Part shown: piece after piece, positions 24,924-36,646 of the stretch
Layout: the number at the start of each line of letters is the position of its first letter
Position numbering within the stretch: the stretch's first letter is position 1
Assembly: GCA_021613535.1 (NCBI GenBank)
Contig: CP075492.1
Location: 7,750,001-7,814,000, forward strand
DNA: 64,000 nt
Direction of reading: 5' to 3'
From: Adineta vaga
Taxonomy: Eukaryota > Rotifera
Notes under the pieces: generated by a model
Database searches by the model: none
Seen by the model: only the letters and a program-made list of their open reading frames with translations
What the model was told of the DNA's origin: nothing
Program-made: the position numbers and the translations under genes

Positions 24924-27121
24924 TTGAGCAAGAAAAAAAAACTAGTTGAAAAAATACAAAACTTTAGAAAATTTTGCGCCTAAAGAAAACGAAAAAATTG
25001 TCAATAAAATATTTTTTCTTAATTATTAAGACGTTATATAACATTGAAGTTTATATAGATTCTTCATTTGAATAAAATATTCTTATCATTTCTCTCATCT
25101 ATGTTACTGATATATTAGAACTAAAAATAAACATCATGTGTAAGAGAAAAAATAATAATTTACACGCTTGAATAGGAGACCGGTACGTTTCATATAAACA
25201 TTTACAGTCGAAGAAAAAAACGCAATAGGAAAAAAGAAACGATAGAATGAGAGAGAAAAATAATATTGATTATTTCTTCTTCTTCTTTTTTTTGATCAAT
25301 TGCCTTGATTGAACATGTCGAGCGAATGGGGCAGTCGGTCGTTTGTACGTTAGTTACTCATCTACAGATGGCCCTTTTTCGCTAACGCTTTTGTGAAGGG
25401 TAATCAGCTGTTTGTCGTTCTTTTTCTTTCTTTTTTTCTTCTTACCCGCATATGATCTTCCATATGATTTGATCTACTCTTATGCACATGTGGCATATAA
25501 GGGGCAAAACTAAGGGCGAAATAATAACACTAAAAGATAAATTGAAATTAAAAAATGTAAAAGTTTCTAAAAAATTCTATGATGTCTTTCTATTTTGCAT
25601 GTCTATGCACGATGAAATATCTTCTATTTCGTCGAATAATTTGCATTATTTTGCTTATCTAATCATGATTGAATAAGAAATAAATGGATAGGAAAACAAA
25701 CAAAAAAAAACAGCTAATACTTTCTTTATTTCAAGATAAAATTATGAAACTAGATGTTTTTCAATGAGGAAGACTATACGAAATAACAACAGGACAAATG
25801 ATATGAAGTGCGAATAAGCCATACATATATTTTTGTTTGTCGTCCACAAATTATAGCAAGACGACAACGCCTACCATCCTCATTCGTGCGTAGTCGACAG
25901 AGGACACTTTTTAACTATTAAAAGTGATTTATTTCCAATTCAATCCGATGTTTTATTAGAATATTCAAAGAAAATTTCATGAACTTTTTTCGTATATATG
26001 ACTATTAGAGACAGAGTACGTTCGTAGCCGGAATACATGATTGATAGTGGCTTCTATTGTTTGTTGTGAAAAAAATAATGTTTGACACATTTCAATCAAA
26101 ATAAGACGAAAAAATATCTTAAAATTTCTAGAAAAATAAAATGTAAACTATATCTAACCTTAAAACTCAATTCCAAGTCAGGTTTTTCTTCGAAACAAAC
26201 AAAAACGATAAATGAAGGTAACAAGTAATGACTATTTTTTTCAAATTTATACTGGTTAATTGTGACATTCTCTAATGTTGGTGAATTAGGTAGGATTCAA
26301 CAGGGAAAAAGAAAAACATTATGATATATTCGATCATATGTTCTTCATTTTGTGAGAATAATCAAAATCATTGTGATTATATATTGATACTATAGTTTAT
26401 AGAGTTTATTGAAAATAACAAATGATAATACTGGAGGAAAGATTTCAATGTGCTCAAAATTTTGGAAAACATACACACCAATCGATACATTTTCCAACAA
26501 GAGCCAATGCTTCGTTCTATAGGTATATTATATAATGTATCAATGAGAATGAATATAGTATATTGCTGATAAATTTGTGGTTAAAATAATTCAAAACCAA
26601 AAGTATCAATGATCTGTCAAATTTCTTTAAACTGTGTAGCAGTAGAATATCATCGAAATAAATCATAAGCTATTATTTCAGAGAAATTTGTCTCTCATTA
26701 GAATTTTGTTTAGCAAAAATTTCGAGCATCTCTAACAGTTTGAAATATTGACGAAGTCAAAGAACAGTCTATAACTTGATTGGTAGCGTCCTCTATCAGT
26801 TAATTGTAAATAATTAATAAAAACTAAACTGATCATTGACATTTCTTTCAACAAAAATCACTATTGCATTAAAATCATTGATTGAAACTTAAAATAGAAC
26901 TGACAATTAACTTCAATAGAGTGGATTTACTAAACTTCTAAAATCCATTAAAAACCCATACTATCGTATATGTTTATTTGGATTGATTTCTATTTTATAC
27001 CATTCCATTAATTCATTTTCGTTTTGTATATTTTCAATTGTGAATCTTAGTGTTTTTTCTTCAATAAAATTATGTTTTAGATCTAACATCAATATAGTTA
27101 AGTCTCAAAGAAATCATCATC
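24924..27121. other. Divergent intergenic between ZC3H12-like and RPL3
   Basis: 2.2 kb with no supported gene. The GC-richer part near 25310-25420, with an AGATGGC motif (25366-25372) and CAGCTG (25405-25410), is the best candidate promoter of the minus-strand gene. A splice acceptor (ttatgttttag, ending about 27080) about 42 bases before the RPL3 ATG suggests a spliced or trans-spliced RPL3 leader. Confidence 0.55.
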
Positions 27122-28496
27122 ATGAGTCATCGAAAATTCGAACATCCCCGACATGGTAATCTTGGATTCTTACCTAAAAAGCGAGCATGTCGTCATCGTG
27201 GTAAAGTGAAATCATTTCCAAAAGATGATCCAAAAAAACCAGTTCATCTTACCGCTTTTCTTGGTTATAAAGCTGGTATGACTCACATTGTTCGTGAAGT
27301 CGACCGTCCAGCTTCAAGTATGTGATTGTTCAATTCTGATAAAAATATCTTTATTTCTATATGCAAAATTTTTTAGAATTAAACAAAAAAGAAACTGTTG
27401 AAGCTGTAACCATTATTGAAACACCACCTATGGTCATTGTTGGTGTTGTTGGTTATATCGTTACACCACGTGGTCTTCGTGCATATAAAACAATTTATGC
27501 TCAACATTTGAACGAAGAATGTCGTCGACGATTTTATAAGAATTGGTATTCGTCAAAACGAAAAGCTTTCTCAAAATATTCACAAAAATGGAATGATGAT
27601 GCTGGAAAGAAAGCTCTCGAAAATGATTTCAAACAAATGGGAAAATACTGTAAAGTTATTCGTGTATTAGCTCATACACAAATGAAATTATTACGTAAAC
27701 GACAAAAGAAAGCTCATATTATGGAAATTCAATTGAATGGTGGTACAATCGAACAAAAGCTTGCTTTTGCTCGTGAACATTTAGAAAAACAAGTACCTGT
27801 TACACAAGTCTTTTCTAAAGATGAAATGATCGATACCATATCTGTCACCAAAGGTCGTGGTTTCAAAGGTGTTACATCACGTTGGCATACAAGAAAATTA
27901 CCACGTAAAACACACAAAGGTTTACGTAAAGTTGCTTGTATTGGTGCTTGGCATCCAGCTCATGTGTCTTTTGCCGTTGCACGTGCTGGTCAAAAAGGTT
28001 ATCATCATCGTACAGAAATTAACAAGAAAATCTATCGTATTGGTGATGCTATTCAAGTTAAAGATGGTAAAACAGTGAAAAATACCGGTTCAACTGATCA
28101 TGATCCAACTGAAAAAACCATCAATCCAATGGTAAAATAAATTCTTTTGTTTTTTTTTTGAACTTTAAACAAGAATAATCTTCATTATTTTAGGGTGGTT
28201 TTCCACATTACGGTGAAGTAAAACAAGATTTTATCATGATTAAAGGTTGTTGTATTGGTCCAAAGAAACGTCCAATAACATTACGTAAATCATTGATTCT
28301 TAATCCAAAACGTTCACATCGGGAACAAATCGATTTACGTTTCATCGATACATCATCCAAATTTGGTCATGGTCGATTTCAAACTCATGAAGAAAAACGC
28401 AACTTTATGGGTCCACTCAAGAAAAATCGTCTTCAAGAAGAACAACAAACAGCACAACCATCATCAGCAACAACAGCACAAATACAATCTGCTTAA
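27122..28496 (+). CDS. RPL3: 60S ribosomal protein L3 (uL3)
   Basis: Core protein of the large ribosomal subunit that lines the peptidyl-transferase region. Three exons (27122-27317, 27377-28131, 28194-28496) give about 417 residues, close to the usual 400-odd. Diagnostic runs are [78 protein letters not shown] and [19 protein letters not shown]. The histidine methylated in other species lies in the conserved SRWHT segment. The C-terminus is extended by a Gln/Ser/Thr-rich tail not found in vertebrate uL3. Introns are 59 and 62 bp. Copies of ribosomal genes are sometimes processed pseudogenes, but the introns and clean frame argue for an active gene. Confidence 0.98.
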
Positions 28497-28581
28497 AATT
28501 GTTGTTATCGTTGTTTTTCTTTTTCGTTTATGCTGCTGTTAATCAAACTTTTGTTTTGCACATGAATCAGACGAAACATAA

Positions 28582-28587
28582 AATAAA
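28582..28587 (+). terminator. RPL3 polyadenylation signal
   Basis: AATAAA about 85 bases after the RPL3 stop codon. Confidence 0.75.
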
Positions 28588-30895
28588 ATTTCGACGGCAG
28601 TTAAATAACAAGAACCATGCCTATATTATAGTATATTCATTTCTTCTACTCATACGATGTATCTTCAAAAAAAAATAAATGAATTATAACATAAATATAA
28701 ACGATTAGAATATTATTTACAACCTATTCTCAATTAAAATATGAAAACTTTGTTTTTAGTAAACAATAATACGAACTATCATAGATATGTATGATAAATA
28801 TTGTTGAATTGTATAATATGTTGAACAGAAAATATGCGACCTTTTTTTTGACATGAATAATATACGAATCTTTTGTGAATCGAATGTTTAATAAACTGAA
28901 TCAATGTGAAAATGTTATTTTGACTGAGTATACTTGATTTTCGTTCGATATTATATGAAAGACAGAATTGAATATAAATTACAATTTTATTTTCATATTC
29001 TAAAACATAAAAAACAATGAGAAGAGATTTCTTATCCTATTATACGAATCAGTTTTGATTGTTTGTAAAGATCAAAATCATGTAATCTATTTCATTTTAT
29101 AATTGTAATTAGATATGTTCAAGTTTCGTTTAGAACTGGCAAACAGATCGAATAGTTCTTTTCAATCTTGTCCTCATTGTCAAGACGGTAATAGGATGGT
29201 ATTTTTTCGATTTTCTATAACTCAGTCTGTAAGATATCTTCTCTTCTATTTGAAGAACTAGAATTCATTCTCACCTTAATCAGATTAAATAATCGAAATT
29301 CATGAAAAGCTACAATGATGACTTTATGAAATGATGAGATACGAAATTTTTTGTTCGTTTCACAGAACTTCGTTAGATATAATTTGTAATACAGACACAT
29401 TGATTACAATGTTAATATATAGATAATCTATGTGATAGTCAAAAAGAATATATTTTATCAAATTTCATCCGTTTTGACTTCTCAATGTCAGAGCGCTGTG
29501 ACAGAAGATCATCAGATTTTGTCATTGATAATGAACTTATACATGTGTCATTTTAACTAAAAATCAATCTTTTATGACGATGTTCACAAGTCACGTTCGT
29601 TATGAACGACATACTTGCCAGCTAAAGAAAAGAATTTTTGGTTACTAGCAATGAAACGATCATCAATAGTTTTGATTATATTTTATTTGAACTGTATTAA
29701 CTATTCTTATCTCCTATTCCATCTCAGACATCTACATATAAGTTCATTGTATACTTTTTCTGGTAATACAACATTCGTTTTATATGACTCATCATATCTA
29801 TAACAATTTAAATACGGATACTGATTATTCCCAATAGTATCATGTTTCTTTGTCGATAGTAATTATGTCTTTGTCAATCTGTTGTCGTCCACAACTGTAA
29901 CAATACGAAACATATGTTGTACCCTATGTCCTCTGTTGAGTGATTGCTTAAAAATGTATTTCATATGTCCATAACTCAACAACTCATGACTAGATAAACA
30001 ACCTTATCACAATATAATACATTGAGAAATAAGCTCAACTTGATGAACTCTTTTCAGTCAATGAATAGTAGCTACACAAATCAGCTGCTTTTCGATTGGT
30101 TCCATTGATTGATGGTTAAACGATATTTTTTTCTATTTCTTTCTGTCGATTACAAATTCCCATACCAGAAAGAGACCTGACATTGGTGAGCGTAGGAGGT
30201 AGAAATGAATCAGTTGGTGTTATTTTATCGATGAATAAGAGCGAATGAAATTCCTTTGTTTGAATCTTGTTTTTTTCTCTCTTTAACTATACAAATGTAC
30301 AAGCTTCATCCAAAAAAAAGAGGAACAGTCAGCAAACGTATACAAACAGACACTCATCATTAATATCAAATGAGTGAAAAAACAACAGATTACAAAATCA
30401 AACCAACGAACAGAAGCAACAGAGAAAAAGACGAAGAAGAGAAGAGAAGAGAAGATGCATAGCTTTTTTCCTTTGTCATCACAACACAAAAACAAACAAC
30501 GTAAATAAAATGCAACAGAAGAAGAAAAAACTAGACCGGTGTAAACAAATGAAACAAAACGCTAAAACGATATTGTATGTGATGTGTTTGAATCGTACTA
30601 TTTTAGAGAAAGCGTTCGAAAAGAAACAACAAGAAATTGTTCGCGCGAACACACATACACACACAAAGATAGGACAAAAGAATGTATATCACTGTCCTTT
30701 TGAAATACTTGAGCTAAACAGAAAAGAGGAAATATGCACATACACATAAGAAATGAGCATTTTTTGGTCTTGTTTCTTGAATACACACGACACACAAACA
30801 GAGAAGAAGAAGAAGAAAAATATATGTATATATTATTTACAGATAGACGAAAGTACAAACCGGGACATGTAACAAGGAGAGAGAGAGGAGTGTTG
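28588..30895. other. Intergenic RPL3-TFAP4 (convergent)
   Basis: AT-rich, with short purine-rich runs near 30430-30530 and 30800-30890. No supported gene. The TFAP4 3' UTR must lie at the right-hand end. Confidence 0.6.
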
Positions 30896-33007
30896 TTAAT
30901 GTGGTGAATAACGTAGATTACGTTGTATCAAATGTTCTTGCAATAAATGAGCTACTGTTGATGGTGATGATCCATCACTACATATTTGTTCATGATGATG
31001 AACTTCCGGACTTGATATAGGCGGTAAATCTAGAAGAGAAAAGATGAATAATGAAAATACTACAAGAAAATTCATACCTGATCTCTGAATGATTGTGTCA
31101 TCACTTTCATTATATGTTATTTTTCTCTTTTTAGGTGGTTTTTGATGTAGATCAATATCATGTGTAATTACTGCTGTTGGTTGTTGTTGTTCATAAATAT
31201 TAATTGTCTGTTGATAAATTGCATTTGTTGGCGAGGGTGATGATGGATTCTTATTATTTGTTTGTTGTTGTTGTTGTTGCTGTTGTTGAAATTTTTCATT
31301 AATCATTGCTTTTAGTTGTGCAGGTAAATCTTCTTGATGATGTTCCATTGTCGATGATGTTTGTTGTACTTGATTCATGTTAGCTAGTGCATCATCACCT
31401 TCTAAATGTCGAATAGCTTCAACAATCGTTTGTAAATTTCGACGTGAAACAGTATTATTTGTATCAACACTTTGTGTCCTGAGTTGACAACGTTCAACTA
31501 TAACAATTTCATTATCATGATTTTGATCAAGTGAATTTGTTTTATAACAACGTTGACTAGGTTGACTTTGTTTCACAATCATATATGTTGTATCTGAAGT
31601 TGTAGGTGCACTCGATTGTTTAACAGTTCGATAATATTTATCAATTTGCTGAAATAGAAAAGAAAACGAATATTTTTTCAAAAATATTTTTGAAATCTAT
31701 TGAACTTACAGATGGTGATTGATCATCTTTAGCTGTTTGAACATATTGAGCATGCCAATATGTTTGACGATTTTTGACATCATCAAAAACATTATTGACA
31801 CTTGGTTTGCTTTCTTCATTATTTCCGAGTAAAAGAACAGTTTCGTCAGGATCTATAAAAGTTATTTATCAATGTCAATTTGATGTAAAGGTTAATGGAT
31901 AAATAACTGTCAACAACAGTGGTTTATTTTTGTCTAACCACAGAAAGAAAAAAAAGTGCCGACAACCCGCGTACTTACCGTTCGTTGATAACCGTCGTTG
32001 GGCTTGTAAAACACTTGATGAATCAATTTGAAAACTTTTTATAAATATACGAAGTTGTTCATTCTGAGATTGAAGTTTAAGTTTTTCATTTTCGAGACTT
32101 TTTATATGATCAGCAGCTCGTTGAAGGATGCATGCCTGATAGAGAAGAAACGAAATTTAGTATTTATATTTTTGAAGATGAAATTTTTTCTAACATACTT
32201 TGCTAAGTTTTTCACCACAGGAATGAGGAATGAGAATTTTTAAACTTTGAAAACCAGTATTGATTGATTGCATACGACGACGTTCATTGGAATTTGCAAT
32301 TTCACGACGTACACGTTTTTCATGTTCTAACTGAGTATCTGGAGACATATCCGAACTAATATAATTAGAAAACATGAAATAGTAAAGATATATATATATA
32401 TATTCAAATAAGATAAGATATATAACTGCAATGTGATCTTCTTCTTTTTTTCTATATTATTCATCAGTTACTCTGACAGCTTGTCTATCCATCTGTCTTT
32501 CAACGCATAACATAAATTGAAGTGATGACATGCAAGTGGATCTGTTTTTTTCTATGTATGTGTCTCTTTCTCTCTCTGTACATATGTTGATATGCATATA
32601 TTCGTTACTAAACTGAACCACAGTCAATAAATGTATCTAAACGAACAAGAGAACAAGCTGTGTATATATACACATGAACACACATACGCATATACGCTCA
32701 CACATATGTGTATTGTATTCTAATTCAGTTTAGAACGAACGAGAGGAAATTCTCCTTTGGCTATCTGCCAACCACCATTCATTCTACACATACGCACGCG
32801 CACACATGCGGAAAGAAAGAACAAGATCGTTCTTCTTTCTTTATTTTTTCTCTTATTATTGAACACATACCTAACGTGACTAGAAGTAGGTGAATTATTT
32901 GGTGGTAATTTACGTTGTAACGGTGATTCAGGCATTACATGAAGATAATGATGCTGTTGTGATTCTTGATCAGATGTGTTGTCATCCACAACATAGCAAT
33001 AGGACAT
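30896..33007 (-). CDS. TFAP4: bHLH transcription factor AP-4
   Basis: Homodimeric bHLH-leucine-zipper factor that binds CAGCTG E-boxes. Exons join in frame: 33007-32872; about 32368-32206 with the basic region and helix 1 (RVRREIANSNERRRMQSINT, then FQSLKILIPHSCGEKLSK); about 32138-31980 (helix 2 ACILQRAADHIKSLENEKL leading into a zipper); about 31851-31711; about 31650-31080 with the family-specific NTVSRRNLQTIVEAIRHLEG; and the last exon ending at 30896. The basic region is nearly identical to vertebrate TFAP4, which also shares the NTVS...TIVQAIQHIEG block, so the orthology is good. A polyglutamine run (31265-31290) and His/Pro-rich C-terminus are local features. The chosen ATG has an in-frame stop directly upstream (tga atg). 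Two CAGCTG sites lie 450-500 bp upstream, compatible with autoregulation. Confidence 0.93.
31262..31292 (-). repeat. CAA/CAG tract coding polyglutamine in TFAP4
   Basis: A run of ttg/ctg triplets on the plus strand encodes eight to nine glutamines on the minus strand. Confidence 0.9.
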
Positions 33008-33011
33008 TCAC

Positions 33012-33033
33012 GATATATATATATATATATATA
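33012..33033. repeat. (TA)n microsatellite
   Basis: About ten TA units directly before the TFAP4 start codon, in its 5' leader or promoter. Confidence 0.95.
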
Positions 33034-33450
33034 CGTTTGTAGTGTATCTTTCTATAGAAGAGAAAAGAAAAAAATTTGTCATGTGAACAGATGACGATGT
33101 AGACGAAGAAAAAAAAAGAAGAATAGATATAATAGTCATAGTAAGAAGGAACAGGGAAAAGTCTATTGAATACATACGTTTTTGTTTTCGGACAAATATC
33201 GAATTTGATGTATCTATTCGAAGAATTAGTTGTAGTAAAAGTACGTATACAAGTTAACGATAGAGACGCGAATCAACCCGATGATGTCGACGAGAGTGTG
33301 TGTGTATGTGTGTAGGGTAATAATAGAAACCAGAAAAGAGAGCGCGCGAGAAGAATAGAGAGAGAGAAAGGAATGCGAACGAACGACGACCAAGAGGAAA
33401 AAGCACAAACAGAGAAAAAAAGGGTGTCTTATTTTTCATTAACGGCGAAT

Positions 33451-33509
33451 CAGCTGCACGACACAAGACACACACATACACACGCATAAGAAGAACGAAG
33501 AAACAGCTG
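33451..33509. promoter_or_regulatory. Pair of CAGCTG E-boxes upstream of TFAP4
   Basis: CAGCTG at 33451-33456 and at 33504-33509, 53 bases apart. CAGCTG is the known AP-4 target site, and the gene immediately downstream on the minus strand encodes AP-4. Function is inferred. Confidence 0.45.
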
Positions 33510-34045
33510 CTCTCTTTTCCTATCCATCCATCGCATTTGTATGTATGTTAGGTTGTGAGGTGGCGCGTGAGCCAACCAATAGAAAAAATCATTCGTTAGA
33601 AGAAGAAGAAGAGAACAATAGTTCTTCTTTTTTTCCTCTTTTGAAATCACATGATGCTCGATAACGTATGCATTTGGTTGAATGCCAATAATATTTGTTG
33701 GATTGGTTACTGTTCGTAAATGCATCGACATTTTCCTCTTCTTCTCTTTCCTCTTCTCGACAACGGGAATAAACTAAAAAAAGAAATACGCATTTTTTTT
33801 CTTTCCTTCTTTCTCTAGTGTGTGTTGCTTCTATGAATAGAAGACATATGAGCGAGAAAAAGAATGAAAATTAACCGGGGTAGTAACGACAGAGAGTGGA
33901 TTGTGACGATGTCGTGTCGTTTGAATGTGTTGTTATCTTATACTCTGTACCGAAACATATGAAAGACAAACCAAATAGAATAAAGGCGACAAATGAGTAA
34001 CCTGATTATTATCATCACACAAAAAGAAATCAAAGACAAGAGATC

Positions 34046-34180
34046 ATTTGGCTTGTTGCCAAATTCATAGTTTGCCAAAAAGATCTTACTAAAAAAACGA
34101 CTACTGGCGTCATGAAAGAAAGAAAATGATATTATTTGGCACGTAATGAGAAAATGAGTTTGCTCTGGCAAGAAGCCAGA
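34046..34180. promoter_or_regulatory. NFI-type palindrome cluster
   Basis: Two full TGGC-N5-GCCA palindromes are present: 34046-34064 (ATTTGGC, 5-base spacer, GCCAAAT) and 34164-34180 (TCTGGC, 5-base spacer, GCCAGA). Between them are half-sites TTTGCCAA (near 34072) and TTTGGC (near 34134). The spacing is exactly that of nuclear factor I dimer sites. Confidence 0.5.
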
Positions 34181-35265
34181 CCAAACTAAATGAATAGAGA
34201 GTCCAAATGACATTGTAAATGTGCATACTACTTTGTCTCTTTCTACTTGACAACACAATCAACTTTATACGTGGATAACTATCAGTATGAATTAAACATT
34301 ACACATACACATTTCACGTCAACGACAAAAATCGAATCGATAAATCAAATTGTAAAGTGCGTATATGCACATACATAGACGAATCATTCGTTGATACTAA
34401 GAATGATCTTTTTCTCTCCTATTACTAATACATAAAATGAATGATTTCACTAGAGAATAAATACATGAAAATCACCACAGCAGATCTATACAATATAAAC
34501 GAAATATGTCACTTATTTGGACTGAAAAGAAAACGAAAATCTTCATATTATGATTATATAACCTGTTATGATATTTCTCTACGATCATACAAAAAAAAAC
34601 GATGTAAATAGTAACAAAATGTTCTTTTATAAAATAAAATAGAAGTTCATATATTCGTATATCTATAAATTATTATCTTCACGATCATAGAACATATCAA
34701 TATTGAAAATTATTTTTATTTTACGTTTTTGATACTGTTGATGATAAAAATAGTAATCATTGATGTACTTTCTTACAAGAAATCAATTTCGTTGTTTTAT
34801 TATTGTTTCATGCTATTCATTTAAAAGGAAATTTTATCACGCGTATGATCAGAAAGGAAAAGGTAAGAACGTAATAATGTTATGTTTGAACCGTTGAATA
34901 GCTCAGGTTAGTTACTAAATATAAATCGTCATTTGAAATTAGATAATCATCTGTCATAGAGTAATCATTTCGATACTGATACAACAAAAACTAACTTAAA
35001 TTTGATAAGACAAATATGTGATTGATTTGAGTAACCAAGAGGTATTTTATCCGATGCACTGGCTACATGATATTTGTTGATAATAGCAAAAATAGCTTTC
35101 AAACTTTTTATACTTATAAAAAAAAGATATTTTTAACAAGATTGTCGTACAAGATGTAGTGTTGAGAATTCATAATTATACAATAGTTTGAAAAAAATAA
35201 ATGTCTTTATCATTGAATGATGTAAAAATATAAGATATTTTTTGACAAATGAAACATATTTTCGA

Positions 35266-35998
35266 TTAAAATTCCGATGCCGGTGGTAATTCTCTTGGTG
35301 GTTCTGGCCAATGCGGTGGTGGTGGTGGTGGTGATGATTGTATGAGACCTAATTCTGCAACTGTATGTGGATCAGCAACTGTATTCTTTGCATGAACTCG
35401 AATACCAGTATAAACATAGATCAAAACATAAACGAGACAAGTAGCGATCATAGCTGCTGCACAACCAATTTGTATTTTGAGTAGAGTTAATTTAATCCAA
35501 TGAATTTCATTGCTTGTATTCAATGTAATACTAAAAAGATGCATATCTGTGAATTGTTCATTACATAAATTCTTTGGCCATAAGCATGTATGAGGATTTC
35601 GAAGAAATGAAACATCATAGAATACAAGAATACTGGATATAGCAATTGATAGAAGATAAACAATGAATGTATATGTTGCGCATAATGGTGATTTTCGACA
35701 ACAACATCCTGAAATATAATAGTTGAAAAGTATAGTTTTCATATGGAAATGTTCGTTTTTAAAACCTACCAACAATAAATGTTAATATCCAAGTAATGAT
35801 ATAAATAAATGATGCGATAAAACCAATGAAAAAAAAGGAATATTTTATATTAGTAATCATACTCCATAATTCTAAGCATAAAATGGCACCAGTTAATAAA
35901 ATTTCAATGATAGCAATTAAGTTGATTAATAATTTTGGCCAAAATCGTTCCCATCGCAGACGTCGATGATCTCTGGTATAATATTGAAAAAATGGCAT
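35266..35998 (-). CDS. Four-helix membrane protein with Pro-rich tail, family unknown
   Basis: Two exons (35998-35768 and about 35709-35266, joined through a Gly codon at GCCCRKS) give about 225 residues. Four hydrophobic segments are visible: LLINLIAIIEILLTGAILCL, FFFIGFIASFIYIITWILTF, TFIVYLLSIAISSILVFY, and CAAAMIATCLVYVLIYVYTG. A loop of about 60 residues with two cysteines (TCLWPKNLCNEQF) lies between helices 3 and 4 and is probably extracellular, so a disulfide is plausible. A CCCRK motif after helix 2 could be palmitoylated. The cytoplasmic tail has an eight-proline stretch (SSPPPPPPHWPEPP) like SH3/WW ligands. The topology resembles MARVEL or tetraspan proteins, but I recognise no family signature. 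It is divergent from GTF3C1, with about 650 bp between the starts. Confidence 0.8.
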
Positions 35999-36646
35999 CT
36001 AGTATTTAGATCTTATCAATTTATAAAAGAGATAGATCCGAATATCTCTATGATTTTATTATGGTCCAAGTTGTGAATCAGACAACAGTAAATATGTTTT
36101 TTTTGTTTCTCTCACTCTCTCTCTTTCTCTCTAGAGAAGAGAATAATGTTGATACTGATTTGAATAATTATGATCTGTGTCAATATATTCGAACAAGAGA
36201 TTGTAAAACGTGGGCGAATATTATTTCTAATGATAAGCACACTGAATTTCGATTCATCCTTCCAAAGCAAAGTTTTCAAGAGAGAGAAAAAAACGAAATT
36301 TTGTCTGTAAACATATAATACTTATCATTGAAGTTCAATGAACTTTTCCAGATGAAAGAATTCGATTTTTTTGTAAAACTAAAATAAAAATTGTCTGATA
36401 AAATATGAATGCTATATTTATAATTCTAAACAAACTCGTATGTGAAAAATGCGAAAAGGTTATTATTCATTTTTTTTCTTCTTTGTTACGTTCTGCCATC
36501 TATCGATGAATAGTTCTGGTATAAGAAAAAAACAACAACAGCAATCAAGTAAAAGTTAAAAATGGAAACCAATGAAAATAATTCTATCTTGCATCAGTCT
36601 GATGTTCGAATCTGATTCAAAGCATTTTCCTCAATCTTCCTCAATA
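35999..36646. promoter_or_regulatory. Shared divergent promoter region
   Basis: Space between the membrane-protein gene (minus) and GTF3C1 (plus). It contains GCCATCT (36495-36501) beside a TATCGAT sequence, about 150 bp before the GTF3C1 start chosen here. The plus-strand 85-codon frame at 36061 looks like a chance reading. Confidence 0.45.

Larger units (their letters stand above)
33008..35265. other. TFAP4 upstream region
   Basis: About 2.2 kb with no firmly supported gene. It holds the TFAP4 promoter and leader, GA-rich runs (33335-33372), a TG/GT run (33294-33314), two CAGCTG E-boxes (33451-33456, 33504-33509) and a cluster of NFI-like palindromes (34046-34180). A minus-strand frame at 33450-33731 starting MSMHLRTVTNPTNIIGI has coding-like wording and may be an alternative first exon. 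Confidence 0.55.

Noticed and set aside
25482-25676. 64-codon plus-strand frame between the ZC3H12-like gene and RPL3
   Set aside because: No similarity, no promoter or splice context, and typical AT-rich chance composition.
33938-34258. 106-codon minus-strand frame MCCQVERDKVV...
   Set aside because: No domain, Phe/Ser-rich wording and no start or splice context. The DNA is better explained by the palindromic NFI-type motifs within it.
36061-36318. 85-codon plus-strand frame before GTF3C1
   Set aside because: Begins in a CT-rich tract and ends without donor; no link to the GTF3C1 frame.
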